Notes under the pieces: generated by a model
The model's input: the letters and a program-made list of their open reading frames with translations, nothing else
Databases searched by the model: none
What the model was told of the DNA's origin: nothing
Translations under genes and position numbers: made by a program
Part shown: piece by piece, positions 8,639 to 17,601 of the stretch
Numbering within the stretch: position 1 is the first letter of the stretch
How the letters are laid out: the number at the start of each line of letters is the position of its first letter
Assembly: GCA_963802275.1 (NCBI GenBank)
Contig: CAWDIB010000001.1
Span: 124,001-188,000 of the forward strand
Direction: 5' to 3'
DNA from: CAZMZW01 sp963802275
GTDB lineage: Bacteria; Chloroflexota; Anaerolineae; Anaerolineales; Anaerolineaceae
Length of the DNA stretch: 64,000 bases

Positions 8639-9754
8639 TTGACTAGCCCATCAAAAGTATATTTCACCGATCTGCACACCAGGACCGGTCACAGCCTGCT
8701 GGATAAATTTGACCTGCTGATGAAAAAGACGGGTATCGAGAAGATCGATTTCAAGAATAAATTCACCGCCATCAAACTGCATTTTGGCGAACCGGGGAAT
8801 CTGGCATTCATCCGCCCCAATTTTGCCGCGCGGGTGGTGAGGCAGGTGCGCGCGTTGGGCGGCAAGCCCTACCTGACCGACTGCAATACGATGTATTTTG
8901 GTGAGCGCGGGAATGCAGTGGATCATCTGCAGGCTGCCATGGAGAATGGATTCAATTACCTATCCACCGGGGCGCAGGTGATCATTGCTGATGGTCTGAC
9001 CGGTGGTGACACGGAGGAAATTCCGATCAACCTGAAGCACGTGAAGAATGCCAAGGTGGGCACGGCGCTGGCGCAGGCGGATGTGATCATCAGCTTAACT
9101 CATTTCAAAGGACACGATGCCACCGGATTTGGGGGCGTGTTGAAAAACGTGGGCATGGGCGGCGGTTCGCGTAGAGGCAAGCTGGAAATGCATGCTGCGT
9201 CCAAGCCGACCATCCGGGAAGACGAGTGCGTGGCCTGCGGCACCTGCATCAAGTATTGCCCGCAACATGCCATCGCCTACAACCGCAACCATAAAGCTCA
9301 AATTGATTACAACCTGTGCATTGGCTGCGGGCAATGCATCGCCTCGTGCCATTATGGCGCGGTGCATGGCCATTACGACGAAAAAGCGGTAGCGCTGAAC
9401 GAAAAAATCGCCGAATACACCTATGCGATCCTAAAAGACAAACCCCATTTCCATCTCAGTCTGATCATGAACGTTTCGCCCAATTGCGATTGCTGGGACT
9501 ACAACGATATGGCCATTGTACCGGATATCGGCATGGCGGCATCCTTTGACCCGGTAGCGCTGGATTGCGCCTGTGCAGAATTGGTGAACCAGGCCATGGT
9601 TATTCCGGGGAGCGTCCTGGAGCAAAAAAAATGGAAAACAGGGGAGGATAAATTCAATGTGCTCTGCCCGAACACGCGTTGGCAGGATTGCGTCAGACAC
9701 GCGGAGGAGATTGGCCTGGGCAATCAAAAATTCGAACTCATCCAGATCAAATAG
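8639..9754 (+). CDS. DUF362 domain protein with two [4Fe-4S] ferredoxin motifs
   Basis: Residues 1-185 match the DUF362 pattern: KLHFGEPGNLAFIRP, DCNTMYFGERG and LTHFKGHDATGFGGVLKN. They are followed by a double cluster ferredoxin insert, CVACGTCIKYC near residue 197 and CIGCGQCIASC near 226, then by the rest of the DUF362 region (CDCWDYND, DPVALDCACAELVN). The length of 371 residues is typical of this anaerobe-rich family, whose biochemical role is unknown; electron transfer is likely. The start is TTG at 8639 with AAGGAG 8 bases upstream; no better ATG is nearby. It stands alone and ends in a bidirectional terminator. Confidence 0.88.
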   Translation: MTSPSKVYFTDLHTRTGHSLLDKFDLLMKKTGIEKIDFKNKFTAIKLHFGEPGNLAFIRPNFAARVVRQVRALGGKPYLTDCNTMYFGERGNAVDHLQAAMENGFNYLSTGAQVIIADGLTGGDTEEIPINLKHVKNAKVGTALAQADVIISLTHFKGHDATGFGGVLKNVGMGGGSRRGKLEMHAASKPTIREDECVACGTCIKYCPQHAIAYNRNHKAQIDYNLCIGCGQCIASCHYGAVHGHYDEKAVALNEKIAEYTYAILKDKPHFHLSLIMNVSPNCDCWDYNDMAIVPDIGMAASFDPVALDCACAELVNQAMVIPGSVLEQKKWKTGEDKFNVLCPNTRWQDCVRHAEEIGLGNQKFELIQIK

Positions 9755-9770
9755 GAAATTCATATTAATA

Positions 9771-9800
9771 AAAAAAGTGAGCTGTTACGCTCACTTTTTT
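9771..9800. terminator. Bidirectional intrinsic terminator
   Basis: AAAAAAGTGAGC (9771-9782) pairs perfectly with GCTCACTTTTTT (9789-9800) around a 6-base loop. Both sides carry a T run in their own direction, as expected between the convergent genes ending at 9754 and 9867. Confidence 0.9.
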
Positions 9801-9866
9801 GTTTTGATTGAAAAAATTAGTTGCTATTTTATTCTTATATTATTGATGAATGTTGTATTTGAATAA

Positions 9867-12443
9867 TTATTTGCAGCACCCGGGCGGGCAACTGGTTTTT
9901 CGGCATACTGCGCAATTGACATCCGCGCACGGGTCCGTTTTTACGCATTGCCCATTCACTAATGTGTAACCAACTTTGCAAGGACCATAGCAAGTGGGAA
10001 CATTAACTGTGAGGGTGACACACTGGCCATCCTGGTCGCGCCCGATCAGCAGGCATTGTCCATTGACCAGCTCATACCCATTTTCGCATATCTTACCATC
10101 CCGGGGCGGATTGCCCACGTCCGGTGCGCAGCGTTTGAGCAAAGCACTGAAGCTTTCACCGAGAGGGCAGCAGTCAGGCTGAAGTGGGATGCAGTAACCC
10201 AGAATCTTATCGAAATACTCATTCAATCTGCATTCCGGCAGATTATCGTTCAAGTTTTCCGTGGGAGAACAGGGCTGGGTAATGGCTGCGGCGGCATATC
10301 CAGGAGGACATTGCGGTGTTTGACCTTGGCCGGCTGTTCCGGGATCGCAGACTCCCTGCAGCGGATTGTAAACCGTCAGACCGAATACCTGCTGAGGTTC
10401 GTTGATATTGATGTTGGCTGCCACGGCAGAATTTGGATCCTGCGGGCAGCGTGCGCCATCAAAACCGGGAATGGGCGCGCAGCACCCCAGCCGTTCCTGA
10501 TACCTTGTTCCCAATTGGCATCCAGAGCCAGGTCCATAATCGGGGATGCATTTCTTCAGATTTTCAGAGAAATGGTAACCGTAAGGGCAGTTATTGGCAT
10601 CCTGGTTGACGCAGTTGTTGAAAGCCGCCACAAAATTTGACCCGGGGCCGCAACTGACTGGTCCTGTACCGCCGCCCAATTCAACCAATCCAGCCGGCGT
10701 GCGCGTGTCACCCGGCAGCAACATGCGCAGCGGATCGGGTTTTTCATTATTGTATCCATCCGGCGGTGTGTTGCAGATGTTACCCGCGGCAAAGGTCAGG
10801 TTCGCTGGGCATTGGCCTTCCCCGGGTGCTTGTGGATCTTCGTAGGGTTTTCGGATACAGCGGCCATAACAATCATAGACATAATTGAACCCGCAGCCAT
10901 TGCCATCGATGGGCAGGCAGCGCTTGTAATTGGGGTCCCAATAGTGGTTGCTGTCGCAATTGTAGTTATTGCCGCGAATCGGCTGGCAGCATTGGACTGT
11001 CTGGTTGAAGTAATAACCCGCCGGGCAAAGCTTGCGGTCATTTTGTTCCGGCTCGCAGGTCTTCTTTTCAGTCAGGACAAACCCATCCGGGCAGTCCTTC
11101 TCAGGTATGCATCCGCCCAGGTTGGGATTCCACTTGGTACCGGGAGGGCAGGAGCTTTCATTGTTCGGCTGGCAATCCATCAGTGCACTTAAATACCAGC
11201 CTTTGGGGCAATCCATGTTTGGATCGCGGACACATTGACCGAATGCAGATGTGGTGGCAGTGGCAGGTGTCTCCTGCCATATATAACCTTCCGGACAATA
11301 ATGCACGATTGTCTTGCTTACATTGAGCAAGTCATTGCCAAAGAGAAGGTTGGCGCGGATGCTTCCACCAGTAGTGGCCTGTGCGTTGGCGGCTTGTGTC
11401 TGACCACCTCCGCAGACCGTAATCTCCACGGTCGAACCCATTCTCTGTTCAGGTCCCGAGCAGGAGAATACATCTGGACGATTGGTGGGAATGCAGGTGA
11501 AGTTTTGTCCATTGACTGTGGTAGAAAACCCTGCATTACCGCTGCCATTTGAGTTGAAGGTAATGGACACCTGACCACCTGCAGGGCAGCCAAAGTTATC
11601 AACGGTGGTTTTTCCACCACCTTCTGTCACTCCAGGTGTACATGGCTGCTCACTGGTTGGTATATTTGGATCGGCGCAAAGGCGAGTAGTAGTGGGCGGG
11701 CAGAAGGGTGCATATTCGGGAGGTGTTGGCATGCAGCGGAAACCGACATCGGTGTGGGTTGTATCCGGAGCAAAACCAGAATCCGGCTGGCCGCCGCCAA
11801 CAACCCTTTTCAACTTACCCTCTGATGGGCCGGTGGGATTAAACAAGCCAATCTTTAATGGCGTTACCTCAAACCAGTCATCCGCCCATTCTCGTACGCT
11901 TCCATTTGAATCACAGGCACCTGCTTCCCATTGAGCTTCGCTGGGGATTTTTCCCTCCGCCCACTGGCAGAAAGCATTGGCCTGGAACCAGTTGACGCAA
12001 ACGACTGGCATGTCGGCAAATTTGCTGTTGCGGTATTGGCTGCAGGGACCCTGGTCGCTGGTCTGGGGGGGCGTGCAAACCCCTGATTCCTCACAGGCGG
12101 CATACTGGCCGTTGGTTACCGGTCCTGCGAACATATAGAATCCCGGCATTTTCACCCGTGTTTCTCCACCTATTTTCAATCCCGGATTGCATTCCGGGCT
12201 GCCGAACAAGAGACTGGAACAGGGGAAGAATTTGATCTTGATTTTATCGATGAAGTCATGGATCCAGGGTATGGTGCCCAGCCATCCTGGAGTTCCCAGC
12301 CCCTTGGTGGGTGGTTTGTAGACTACACCACCCGCCTCTTTGCTGAGGTCCGGAGCTTTTGGTTTATTATCGCAACTTGTCAAAAAAGAGACGATCAGCA
12401 GTAAACAGATGATCCCCTTGAGAGTATTCATTTTTCTTTTCAT
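9867..12443 (-). CDS. Large Cys-rich lipoprotein with a sulfatase-modifying-factor (FGE-like) domain
   Basis: The 858-residue protein starts MKRKMNTLKGII and has a lipobox LTSC about 24 residues in, so it is likely a surface lipoprotein. Residues 90-260 match the FGE/SUMF1 fold: GPVTNGQYAACEESG, VVCVNWFQANAFCQWA, IPSEAQWE and VGFRCMP. Residues 260-858 are a long array of short Cys-rich units of the type CP-x-G-x-(5-15)-C-x-P, about 60 cysteines in all, probably disulfide-bonded outside the cell. The ATG at 12443 is chosen over an upstream start at 12530 because GAGGAGGAG precedes it. The Cys-rich array may bind a ligand or a surface; the FGE-like domain may be structural rather than catalytic. 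Function unknown. Confidence 0.85.
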   Translation of the reverse strand: MKRKMNTLKGIICLLLIVSFLTSCDNKPKAPDLSKEAGGVVYKPPTKGLGTPGWLGTIPWIHDFIDKIKIKFFPCSSLLFGSPECNPGLKIGGETRVKMPGFYMFAGPVTNGQYAACEESGVCTPPQTSDQGPCSQYRNSKFADMPVVCVNWFQANAFCQWAEGKIPSEAQWEAGACDSNGSVREWADDWFEVTPLKIGLFNPTGPSEGKLKRVVGGGQPDSGFAPDTTHTDVGFRCMPTPPEYAPFCPPTTTRLCADPNIPTSEQPCTPGVTEGGGKTTVDNFGCPAGGQVSITFNSNGSGNAGFSTTVNGQNFTCIPTNRPDVFSCSGPEQRMGSTVEITVCGGGQTQAANAQATTGGSIRANLLFGNDLLNVSKTIVHYCPEGYIWQETPATATTSAFGQCVRDPNMDCPKGWYLSALMDCQPNNESSCPPGTKWNPNLGGCIPEKDCPDGFVLTEKKTCEPEQNDRKLCPAGYYFNQTVQCCQPIRGNNYNCDSNHYWDPNYKRCLPIDGNGCGFNYVYDCYGRCIRKPYEDPQAPGEGQCPANLTFAAGNICNTPPDGYNNEKPDPLRMLLPGDTRTPAGLVELGGGTGPVSCGPGSNFVAAFNNCVNQDANNCPYGYHFSENLKKCIPDYGPGSGCQLGTRYQERLGCCAPIPGFDGARCPQDPNSAVAANININEPQQVFGLTVYNPLQGVCDPGTAGQGQTPQCPPGYAAAAITQPCSPTENLNDNLPECRLNEYFDKILGYCIPLQPDCCPLGESFSALLKRCAPDVGNPPRDGKICENGYELVNGQCLLIGRDQDGQCVTLTVNVPTCYGPCKVGYTLVNGQCVKTDPCADVNCAVCRKTSCPPGCCK

Positions 12444-12590
12444 TCGCTCCTCCTCATCGACTGAATGAAACAAGTGGGGCATCATGCAGGAAAATAGCCC
12501 CACGGGCAAAACACTTTGCCTTAATACCATTATAGTAAGCAGAAGGCAAAAGTCAATATGGCACGGGGAAAAAATTTATAAGATATTCTT

Positions 12591-12596
12591 TATAAT
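12591..12596 (+). promoter_or_regulatory. -10 box close to the archease start codon
   Basis: A perfect TATAAT ends 6 bases before the ATG at 12603, so transcription should start at or next to the start codon. No Shine-Dalgarno is visible. The -35 region is poor (A-rich), so the promoter call is tentative. Confidence 0.45.
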
Positions 12597-12602
12597 GAAA
12601 AT

Positions 12603-13022
12603 ATGGTTCATAAAGAAACTGCCCAAGGTTATGTTGAAGTACCCCATCGGGCGGATGTGGCCATCAAAGTGTGGTCGGGTGATTTAGGAGGATTGTTCGT
12701 TCAATCAGCGCGCGGATTATATTCACTGATGGGGGTTTATTGGAGTAATGAACGGAATATCTCACGAACCATCGAATTGAGTGAATCGGATCACGAAACG
12801 CTGCTGATCAGGTTTCTTAATGAACTCATTTTTGATGTTCAACTTCGATCGGTTATCTATGAAGAACTGAATATTCAAGTTCAAAAAAATCGGTTATGGG
12901 GCGAATTGAAAGGAGTAAAAATATCAGGATTTGATCGTGAGGTTAAAGCAGCCACTTACCATGAGTGCAAAATTCTTCAGACTGCTGCAGGATATCAAAC
13001 GATGATCGTGTTCGATATATGA
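12603..13022 (+). CDS. Archease
   Basis: Archease activates RtcB by speeding guanylylation and allowing multiple turnover. The 139-residue protein fits the family: an N-terminal VEVPHRADVAIKVWSGD (usually E-H-T-A-D), a central LIRFLNELIFD and the C-terminal FDREVKAATYHECKI, which holds the conserved Lys-x-x-T-Y-H motif. In the first motif the usual Thr of H-T-A-D is Arg here. It lies 16 bases before rtcB, the arrangement expected for functional partners. The ATG sits just downstream of a TATAAT without a Shine-Dalgarno, so the mRNA may be leaderless. Confidence 0.85.
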   Translation: MVHKETAQGYVEVPHRADVAIKVWSGDLGGLFVQSARGLYSLMGVYWSNERNISRTIELSESDHETLLIRFLNELIFDVQLRSVIYEELNIQVQKNRLWGELKGVKISGFDREVKAATYHECKILQTAAGYQTMIVFDI

Positions 13023-13038
13023 AACGCGAGGAATACAG

Positions 13039-14490
13039 ATGATCAAATTGCAGGATTTTAATAAGGTCAATGAATTTGAATGGAAAATACCACAGTCCTT
13101 CCGCAGTGACATGAAGGGGGATGTGGTTGTATTCACTTTGCAGGAGATGCTGACGAATGGGTTGGAAGACCGCTCGTTTGAGCAGGCGGTCAATGCCGCC
13201 TGCCTGCCCGGGCTGGCAGGTCATGTGGTGGTCATGCCGGATGTTCACCAGGGGTATGGCTTTCCCATCGGTGGGGTGGCAGCCACGCGTTTGCCGGATG
13301 GCGTCATTTCACCCGGCGCGATCGGATATGACATCAATTGCGGGGTGCGGCTGCTTTCCTCAACCATTGAAGTTGATGCAGCCAGACCTTTCCTGGATAC
13401 GCTAATCAACCGCTTGTATGTGGAATGCCCGAGTGGGGTGGGATCTGAAAGTGGTCTTAAATTGAACCAGACAATGCTGAAGGGAATTTGCCGGACAGGA
13501 TCACGCTGGATGCAGAAAAATGGATATGCGTCCGAGGAAGACTTGGAGCTGACCGAGGATGGAGGCTGTCTTGAAAGTGCGGATGCGAAGGATATCAGCC
13601 CGCGTGCCCTGGAAAGGGGCATCCCTCAGGTGGGCTCATTGGGTTCAGGAAATCATTTCATTGAGATCAGCCGGGTGGAAAAAATATTAGATGATAAAGC
13701 TGCCCAGGTAATGGGACTGCAAGAAAATTGCATATGCCTGATGCTGCATAGCGGTTCACGTGGACTGGGTCACCAGGTCTGCACCGATTATGTGCATGAT
13801 TTTCAACGAGTAGCGCAAAAATATGGCATCCACTTGCCGGACCGCGAGTTGGTATGCGCACCGTTGAATTCGCCGGAAGGACAGGCGTATCTGTCTGCCA
13901 TGCGCTGTGCAGCCAATTACGCTTTTTGCAACCGGCAAATGCTGGCATTTTTCGCAAACCGGGTGTTTGAATCCGTCTTCGCCGGAAAAGTGCGCAATCA
14001 TCATCTGCACCTGGTTTATGACCTGGCGCACAATATGGGCAAGGTGGAAACACACCAAATCAATGGTAAACCGCTGAAAGTCTTCGTCCACCGCAAGGGT
14101 GCCACCCGTTCCTTTGCCCCTGGAGTGCCAGGAGTACCAGCCCGCTATCAAGCCATCGGGCAACCGGTGCTGGTGCCCGGCAGCATGGGCACGGCTTCCT
14201 GGGTGCTGGTGGGTGCGCAGGCGGGCATGGAAAAAACCTTCGGGTCAGCCTGCCATGGCGCCGGGAGGGTTTTCAGCCGTAGCCAGGCCAGGCGGCAGAT
14301 CCGCGGTGAGGAGTTGCGCAGGCAATTACAGGAAAGGGGCATACTTGTCAAAGCCGGGTCCATGTCCGGGTTGGCAGAGGAAGCCCCGCAGGCATACAAG
14401 GATGTCAACCAGGTGGTGGAATGTGTGATCGGCGCCGGGCTGGCAAAAAAGGTGGCTTGCCTGAAACCCCTGGCAGTGATCAAGGGCTGA
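13039..14490 (+). CDS. rtcB: RNA-splicing ligase RtcB
   Basis: RtcB joins RNA ends bearing 2',3'-cyclic phosphate or 3'-phosphate to 5'-OH ends, with GTP and Mn(II). Hallmarks: MPDVHQGYGFPIGGVAA near residue 71, GYDINCGVRL with the metal-binding Cys101, GSGNHFIEI, HSGSRGLGH, YDLAHNMGK and HRKGATRSFAPG, in which the guanylylated His is expected in the later AGSMSGLAEEAPQAYKDV region. At 483 residues it is full length. It forms an operon with archease and ends 3 bases from the convergent PHP gene. Confidence 0.96.
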   Translation: MIKLQDFNKVNEFEWKIPQSFRSDMKGDVVVFTLQEMLTNGLEDRSFEQAVNAACLPGLAGHVVVMPDVHQGYGFPIGGVAATRLPDGVISPGAIGYDINCGVRLLSSTIEVDAARPFLDTLINRLYVECPSGVGSESGLKLNQTMLKGICRTGSRWMQKNGYASEEDLELTEDGGCLESADAKDISPRALERGIPQVGSLGSGNHFIEISRVEKILDDKAAQVMGLQENCICLMLHSGSRGLGHQVCTDYVHDFQRVAQKYGIHLPDRELVCAPLNSPEGQAYLSAMRCAANYAFCNRQMLAFFANRVFESVFAGKVRNHHLHLVYDLAHNMGKVETHQINGKPLKVFVHRKGATRSFAPGVPGVPARYQAIGQPVLVPGSMGTASWVLVGAQAGMEKTFGSACHGAGRVFSRSQARRQIRGEELRRQLQERGILVKAGSMSGLAEEAPQAYKDVNQVVECVIGAGLAKKVACLKPLAVIKG

Positions 14491-14493
14491 TGG

Positions 14494-15552
14494 TCAGCGC
14501 AGGTAAATGGGATTGGAGAAAATCCAGCCGCGTTTCTTGAGCAGATAATTCCGGTAGCATTCAACCCGGTAGATGCCGGCAGATTGCACTTCAAAGTCAA
14601 TTTCCGTCTGCCTGTTCCAGGATTGGACCACTTCGCCATTTCTCAATAAACGGCATTCGCATGGAAACGGGAGGTGGATAACCAATTGTATACCTGCATC
14701 GAATTTGGTTTCTTCACCCATCATGATCAACTGCTCTCCCTTTTGTGCAACGAAGCTAAATCCCCGGCTGGGAGCTGGCATGTCATTGGCCACAAAACAA
14801 TGGCCCAGCGCCAACGCGTTTTGAATAGCCAACGCATCCTCACGGGCATTCCCGCTCAATGGCGAATCAAGAAAAATATGCGTATTGATGGCATTAAAGT
14901 GAAACTCATACGGGAAGATAGTCCTATGAATGGGACCGATATGGTAATTCCCGGCATGGGAATCTGACCCGCCAACCGCCACGATTTTTCTGCCGGAATT
15001 GAGCAGGTCATCCCAAATCTTCAGGGTTTGGTGCGGCGGGTGATGGGCGATTAACTTTGGGAACAAGCCGAAGAATACTGCCTGCCACTTGTTCTTTGCA
15101 CGTACTTTTAATTCGCTGAAGCCATTCCAAAGTTCAATACCCTGGTAACCGGTCACCTGCCAATCCTCCCAGGAGATATCGTCTTCGTGAAAAGAGGGCA
15201 GGGCGGGATCGTAAGGATGGGCGATGAAACAAATTCCGCCAGCCTGGTTTACAGCATCAATCAACCTTTGGGGATCATCCCCATAAGCAGCCATTTCGCG
15301 GTTGGCACCAAGTACCAGTAAATGGCTTTTTTGCGGTTGGCGATCCTGGTTGTGGACTTCTTCACCGACCATCACCAGCACTTTTTTATCACTATCACTA
15401 TAATAACCATCCATTCCAAGCGGGCGGACGTTGTGATCGGTGATCAGGATGGCATCCAACCCGCTGCGCAGGGCGATATTGGCAACTTCCTGGTGGGGCA
15501 GGCTGCCATCGGAAAAATTGGTATGAATATGCAGGTTAAGGAGTGATTTCAT
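14494..15552 (-). CDS. PHP-domain metal-dependent phosphoesterase
   Basis: The N-terminus NLHIHTNFSDGS carries the H-x-H and the Ser-Asp-Gly motif that bind metals in the PHP fold, followed by ILITDHNVRPLG and FIAHPYDPA, and VGGSDSHAGNYHIGP with further ligands. The length of 352 residues includes a C-terminal beta-rich extension of about 100 residues (LRNGEVVQSW, GIYRVECYRNY) of the kind seen in carbohydrate- or lipid-associated PHP proteins. The substrate is unknown. It ends 3 bases from rtcB on the opposite strand and faces away from secG. Confidence 0.85.
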   Translation of the reverse strand: MKSLLNLHIHTNFSDGSLPHQEVANIALRSGLDAILITDHNVRPLGMDGYYSDSDKKVLVMVGEEVHNQDRQPQKSHLLVLGANREMAAYGDDPQRLIDAVNQAGGICFIAHPYDPALPSFHEDDISWEDWQVTGYQGIELWNGFSELKVRAKNKWQAVFFGLFPKLIAHHPPHQTLKIWDDLLNSGRKIVAVGGSDSHAGNYHIGPIHRTIFPYEFHFNAINTHIFLDSPLSGNAREDALAIQNALALGHCFVANDMPAPSRGFSFVAQKGEQLIMMGEETKFDAGIQLVIHLPFPCECRLLRNGEVVQSWNRQTEIDFEVQSAGIYRVECYRNYLLKKRGWIFSNPIYLR

Positions 15553-15558
15553 TCATGG

Positions 15559-15588
15559 TTGACGGTTTCCAAGTTCAAACGGTATAAT
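15559..15588 (+). promoter_or_regulatory. Promoter for secG
   Basis: TTGACG (15559-15564) and TATAAT (15583-15588) are separated by 18 bases. The expected start is about 20 bases before the secG start. It lies just upstream of the divergent PHP gene. Confidence 0.75.
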
Positions 15589-15616
15589 CAACCCGTTAAA
15601 TCTTCGGAGGTTGATT

Positions 15617-15841
15617 GTGGTAACTTATTTTCAGATTGCTTTGATTATAACTTCGATCGCTTTGATCGCTGCCATCGTGCTGCAGAACAAGGGTATTGGC
15701 CTGGGTGGCCTAACCGGCCAGGATACAGGCGGTGTTTTTGGCACGCGGCGGGGAATTGAGAAGATCCTATTCAATATCACCGTAGTGCTGAGCGTGATCT
15801 TCATCATCCTGGTGATGGCAACCATCGCGGCGAATTCTTAA
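15617..15841 (+). CDS. secG: Preprotein translocase subunit SecG
   Basis: SecG is the small helper subunit of the SecYEG channel in the cytoplasmic membrane. The 74-residue protein has two membrane segments (FQIALIITSIALIAAIVLQ and ILFNITVVLSVIFIILVMAT) joined by a Gly-rich loop, GLGGLTGQDTGGVFGTRRG, which matches the conserved SecG loop. GTG at 15617 is preferred to TTG at 15611 because GGAGG at 15606-15610 would touch the TTG. It is monocistronic between its promoter and a hairpin. Confidence 0.92.
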   Translation: MVTYFQIALIITSIALIAAIVLQNKGIGLGGLTGQDTGGVFGTRRGIEKILFNITVVLSVIFIILVMATIAANS

Positions 15842-15871
15842 TCGTTTTCCACTTATTTATTCTTGAAAACT

Positions 15872-15905
15872 GGCGTCTCCTGTCCGTAGGGAGATTGCCT
15901 TTTTA
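15872..15905 (+). terminator. Probable terminator after secG
   Basis: GGC and TCTCC (15872-15880) can pair with GGAGA and GCC (15890-15899), with small bulges, and a run of five T follows. It lies 31 bases past the secG stop. Confidence 0.6.
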
Positions 15906-15923
15906 ATATAATAAAATAGTCGC

Positions 15924-17573
15924 ATGAAAAGCATACGCTGGCAATTGATCATCATTTTGGTGGCAGGGGTCCTGGTAGGCGCTCTGCTGCTGAGTGGGCA
16001 GTCCGGTTTCCGGCTTGTTTCACCTTCCCCCGCCAAAGGCGGTACTTACACGGAAGCGCTTCTGGGCAGTCTGCAACGCCTGAATCCGCTGCTGGATTAT
16101 TACAACCAACCGGATCGGGATGTGGACCGCCTGGTATTCAGCGGCTTGCTGCGTTTTGATTCCAGGGGCGAAGCCCAACCGGACATGGCAGAGAAGTGGG
16201 GAGTCTCCATGGATGGACTGACCTACAATTTTGATATTCATTCAACGGCAACCTGGCACGACGGCAAACCGGTCACCAGCGAAGATGTAGTTTTCACGGT
16301 CAATATGATGCGTGATCCGGCCTCCGTAATGCCGGAAGACTTGAAAACATTATGGCGAGGAGTGGAAGTGATCGCCCTGAGTGAAAAATCCCTGCAATTC
16401 CAATTGGCGGAAGCATTTGCACCATTTAAGGATTACCTGACTTTTGGGATTCTGCCCAAACACCTGTTGGGCGGATTCAGTTATACGGATATCGTCAATG
16501 CTTCATTTAACATACAACCCATCGGTAGCGGCCCTTACCGTTTTGACAAACTCATTATCGAAGATGGCCGAATCGAAGGGGTGGCATTAAAGGCCAATGA
16601 GGCATATTACGGACAGGTTCCGTTCATTTCCCAAGTGGTTTTCCGTTATTTTCCGGATGGACCTTTGGCATACAGCGCCTATATAAAGGGCGAAGTGCAG
16701 GGAATCGGAGAAATCAGTCTCGATATCCTGCGCCAGGGATTGGCGAATCCCAACCTTTCACTCTATAGCATCCGCAAACCGCAGATCGCCATGGTGCTGT
16801 TCAATCTAAAAAATAATGAAACCAAGTTTCTGCAAGACAAGGTCATCCGCCGCGCGCTGCTGGCCGGCTTGAACCGGCGCAGCCTGATTGATCGGGTTTA
16901 TTCCGGGCAGGGCATCATTGCCAGTGTACCGCTACTTCCCGGCAGCTGGGCTTATTATGATGGATTGACGCCGGTGGATTTTGACCCGCAGAAAGCGATG
17001 GACCTGCTCAAGCAACAGGGATACGTTCTGGCCAATGCTGGTGATAGCGTGCGCGCCAAACAGGGGACAGCGCTGAATTTTGAACTGCTCCATCCGCAGG
17101 ATGCCATCCACCAGGCCATTGCGGAAGCCATCCAAGCAGACTGGGCGAAAATCGGGGTGGCAGTCACCCTCAAGGCAGTGCCGTATGACCTGCTGATTTT
17201 GGACCATTTACAGCCGCTCAGTTACCAGGCAGCGCTGGTTGATCTGAATTTTGCCAATGCGCCTGATCCGGATCCATATCCGTTCTGGGATATTTCGCAG
17301 GTGGGCGGCGGTCAGAATTACTCACAATGGGAGAACCGCATTGTCAGTGAATACCTGGAACAGGCACGAGTCTCGCAGGATTTTGATGAACGCGCCAAGC
17401 TTTACCGCAATTTCCAAGTGCTCTTCATGGATGAATTGCCAGCTCTGCCGCTGTTTTACCCGGTCTACAATTACGGGGTGGACAAGGGCGTGCAGGCTAT
17501 CCGCCTTGGACCTTTCTTTGACCCCAGCGACCGCTTTTTTAACATCTCCAGCTGGTTCCTGCTTTCAAGGTAG
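15924..17573 (+). CDS. ABC transporter substrate-binding protein, family 5 (oligopeptide type)
   Basis: The 549-residue protein has an N-terminal membrane anchor or signal peptide (WQLIIILVAGVLVGALLL) without an obvious lipobox Cys. The mature part matches the peptide-binding family: GGTYTEALLGSLQRLNPLLD, LVFSGLLRFD, WHDGKPVTSEDVVFTV, and IGSGPYRFDK near residue 195. No permease or ATPase gene follows, so it may serve a transporter elsewhere. A TATAAT at 15907-15912 gives an expected leader of only about 5 bases, again suggesting a near-leaderless mRNA. The ligand is unknown; peptides are most likely. Confidence 0.88.
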   Translation: MKSIRWQLIIILVAGVLVGALLLSGQSGFRLVSPSPAKGGTYTEALLGSLQRLNPLLDYYNQPDRDVDRLVFSGLLRFDSRGEAQPDMAEKWGVSMDGLTYNFDIHSTATWHDGKPVTSEDVVFTVNMMRDPASVMPEDLKTLWRGVEVIALSEKSLQFQLAEAFAPFKDYLTFGILPKHLLGGFSYTDIVNASFNIQPIGSGPYRFDKLIIEDGRIEGVALKANEAYYGQVPFISQVVFRYFPDGPLAYSAYIKGEVQGIGEISLDILRQGLANPNLSLYSIRKPQIAMVLFNLKNNETKFLQDKVIRRALLAGLNRRSLIDRVYSGQGIIASVPLLPGSWAYYDGLTPVDFDPQKAMDLLKQQGYVLANAGDSVRAKQGTALNFELLHPQDAIHQAIAEAIQADWAKIGVAVTLKAVPYDLLILDHLQPLSYQAALVDLNFANAPDPDPYPFWDISQVGGGQNYSQWENRIVSEYLEQARVSQDFDERAKLYRNFQVLFMDELPALPLFYPVYNYGVDKGVQAIRLGPFFDPSDRFFNISSWFLLSR

Positions 17574-17601
17574 TGGTTTCCTGGTGAATTTCGCCTGAAA
17601 G

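Noticed and set aside
10056..10640. Forward frame of 194 codons inside the Cys-rich lipoprotein
   Set aside because: The reverse gene has a signal peptide, family domain and full-length frame; the forward frame has no motif.
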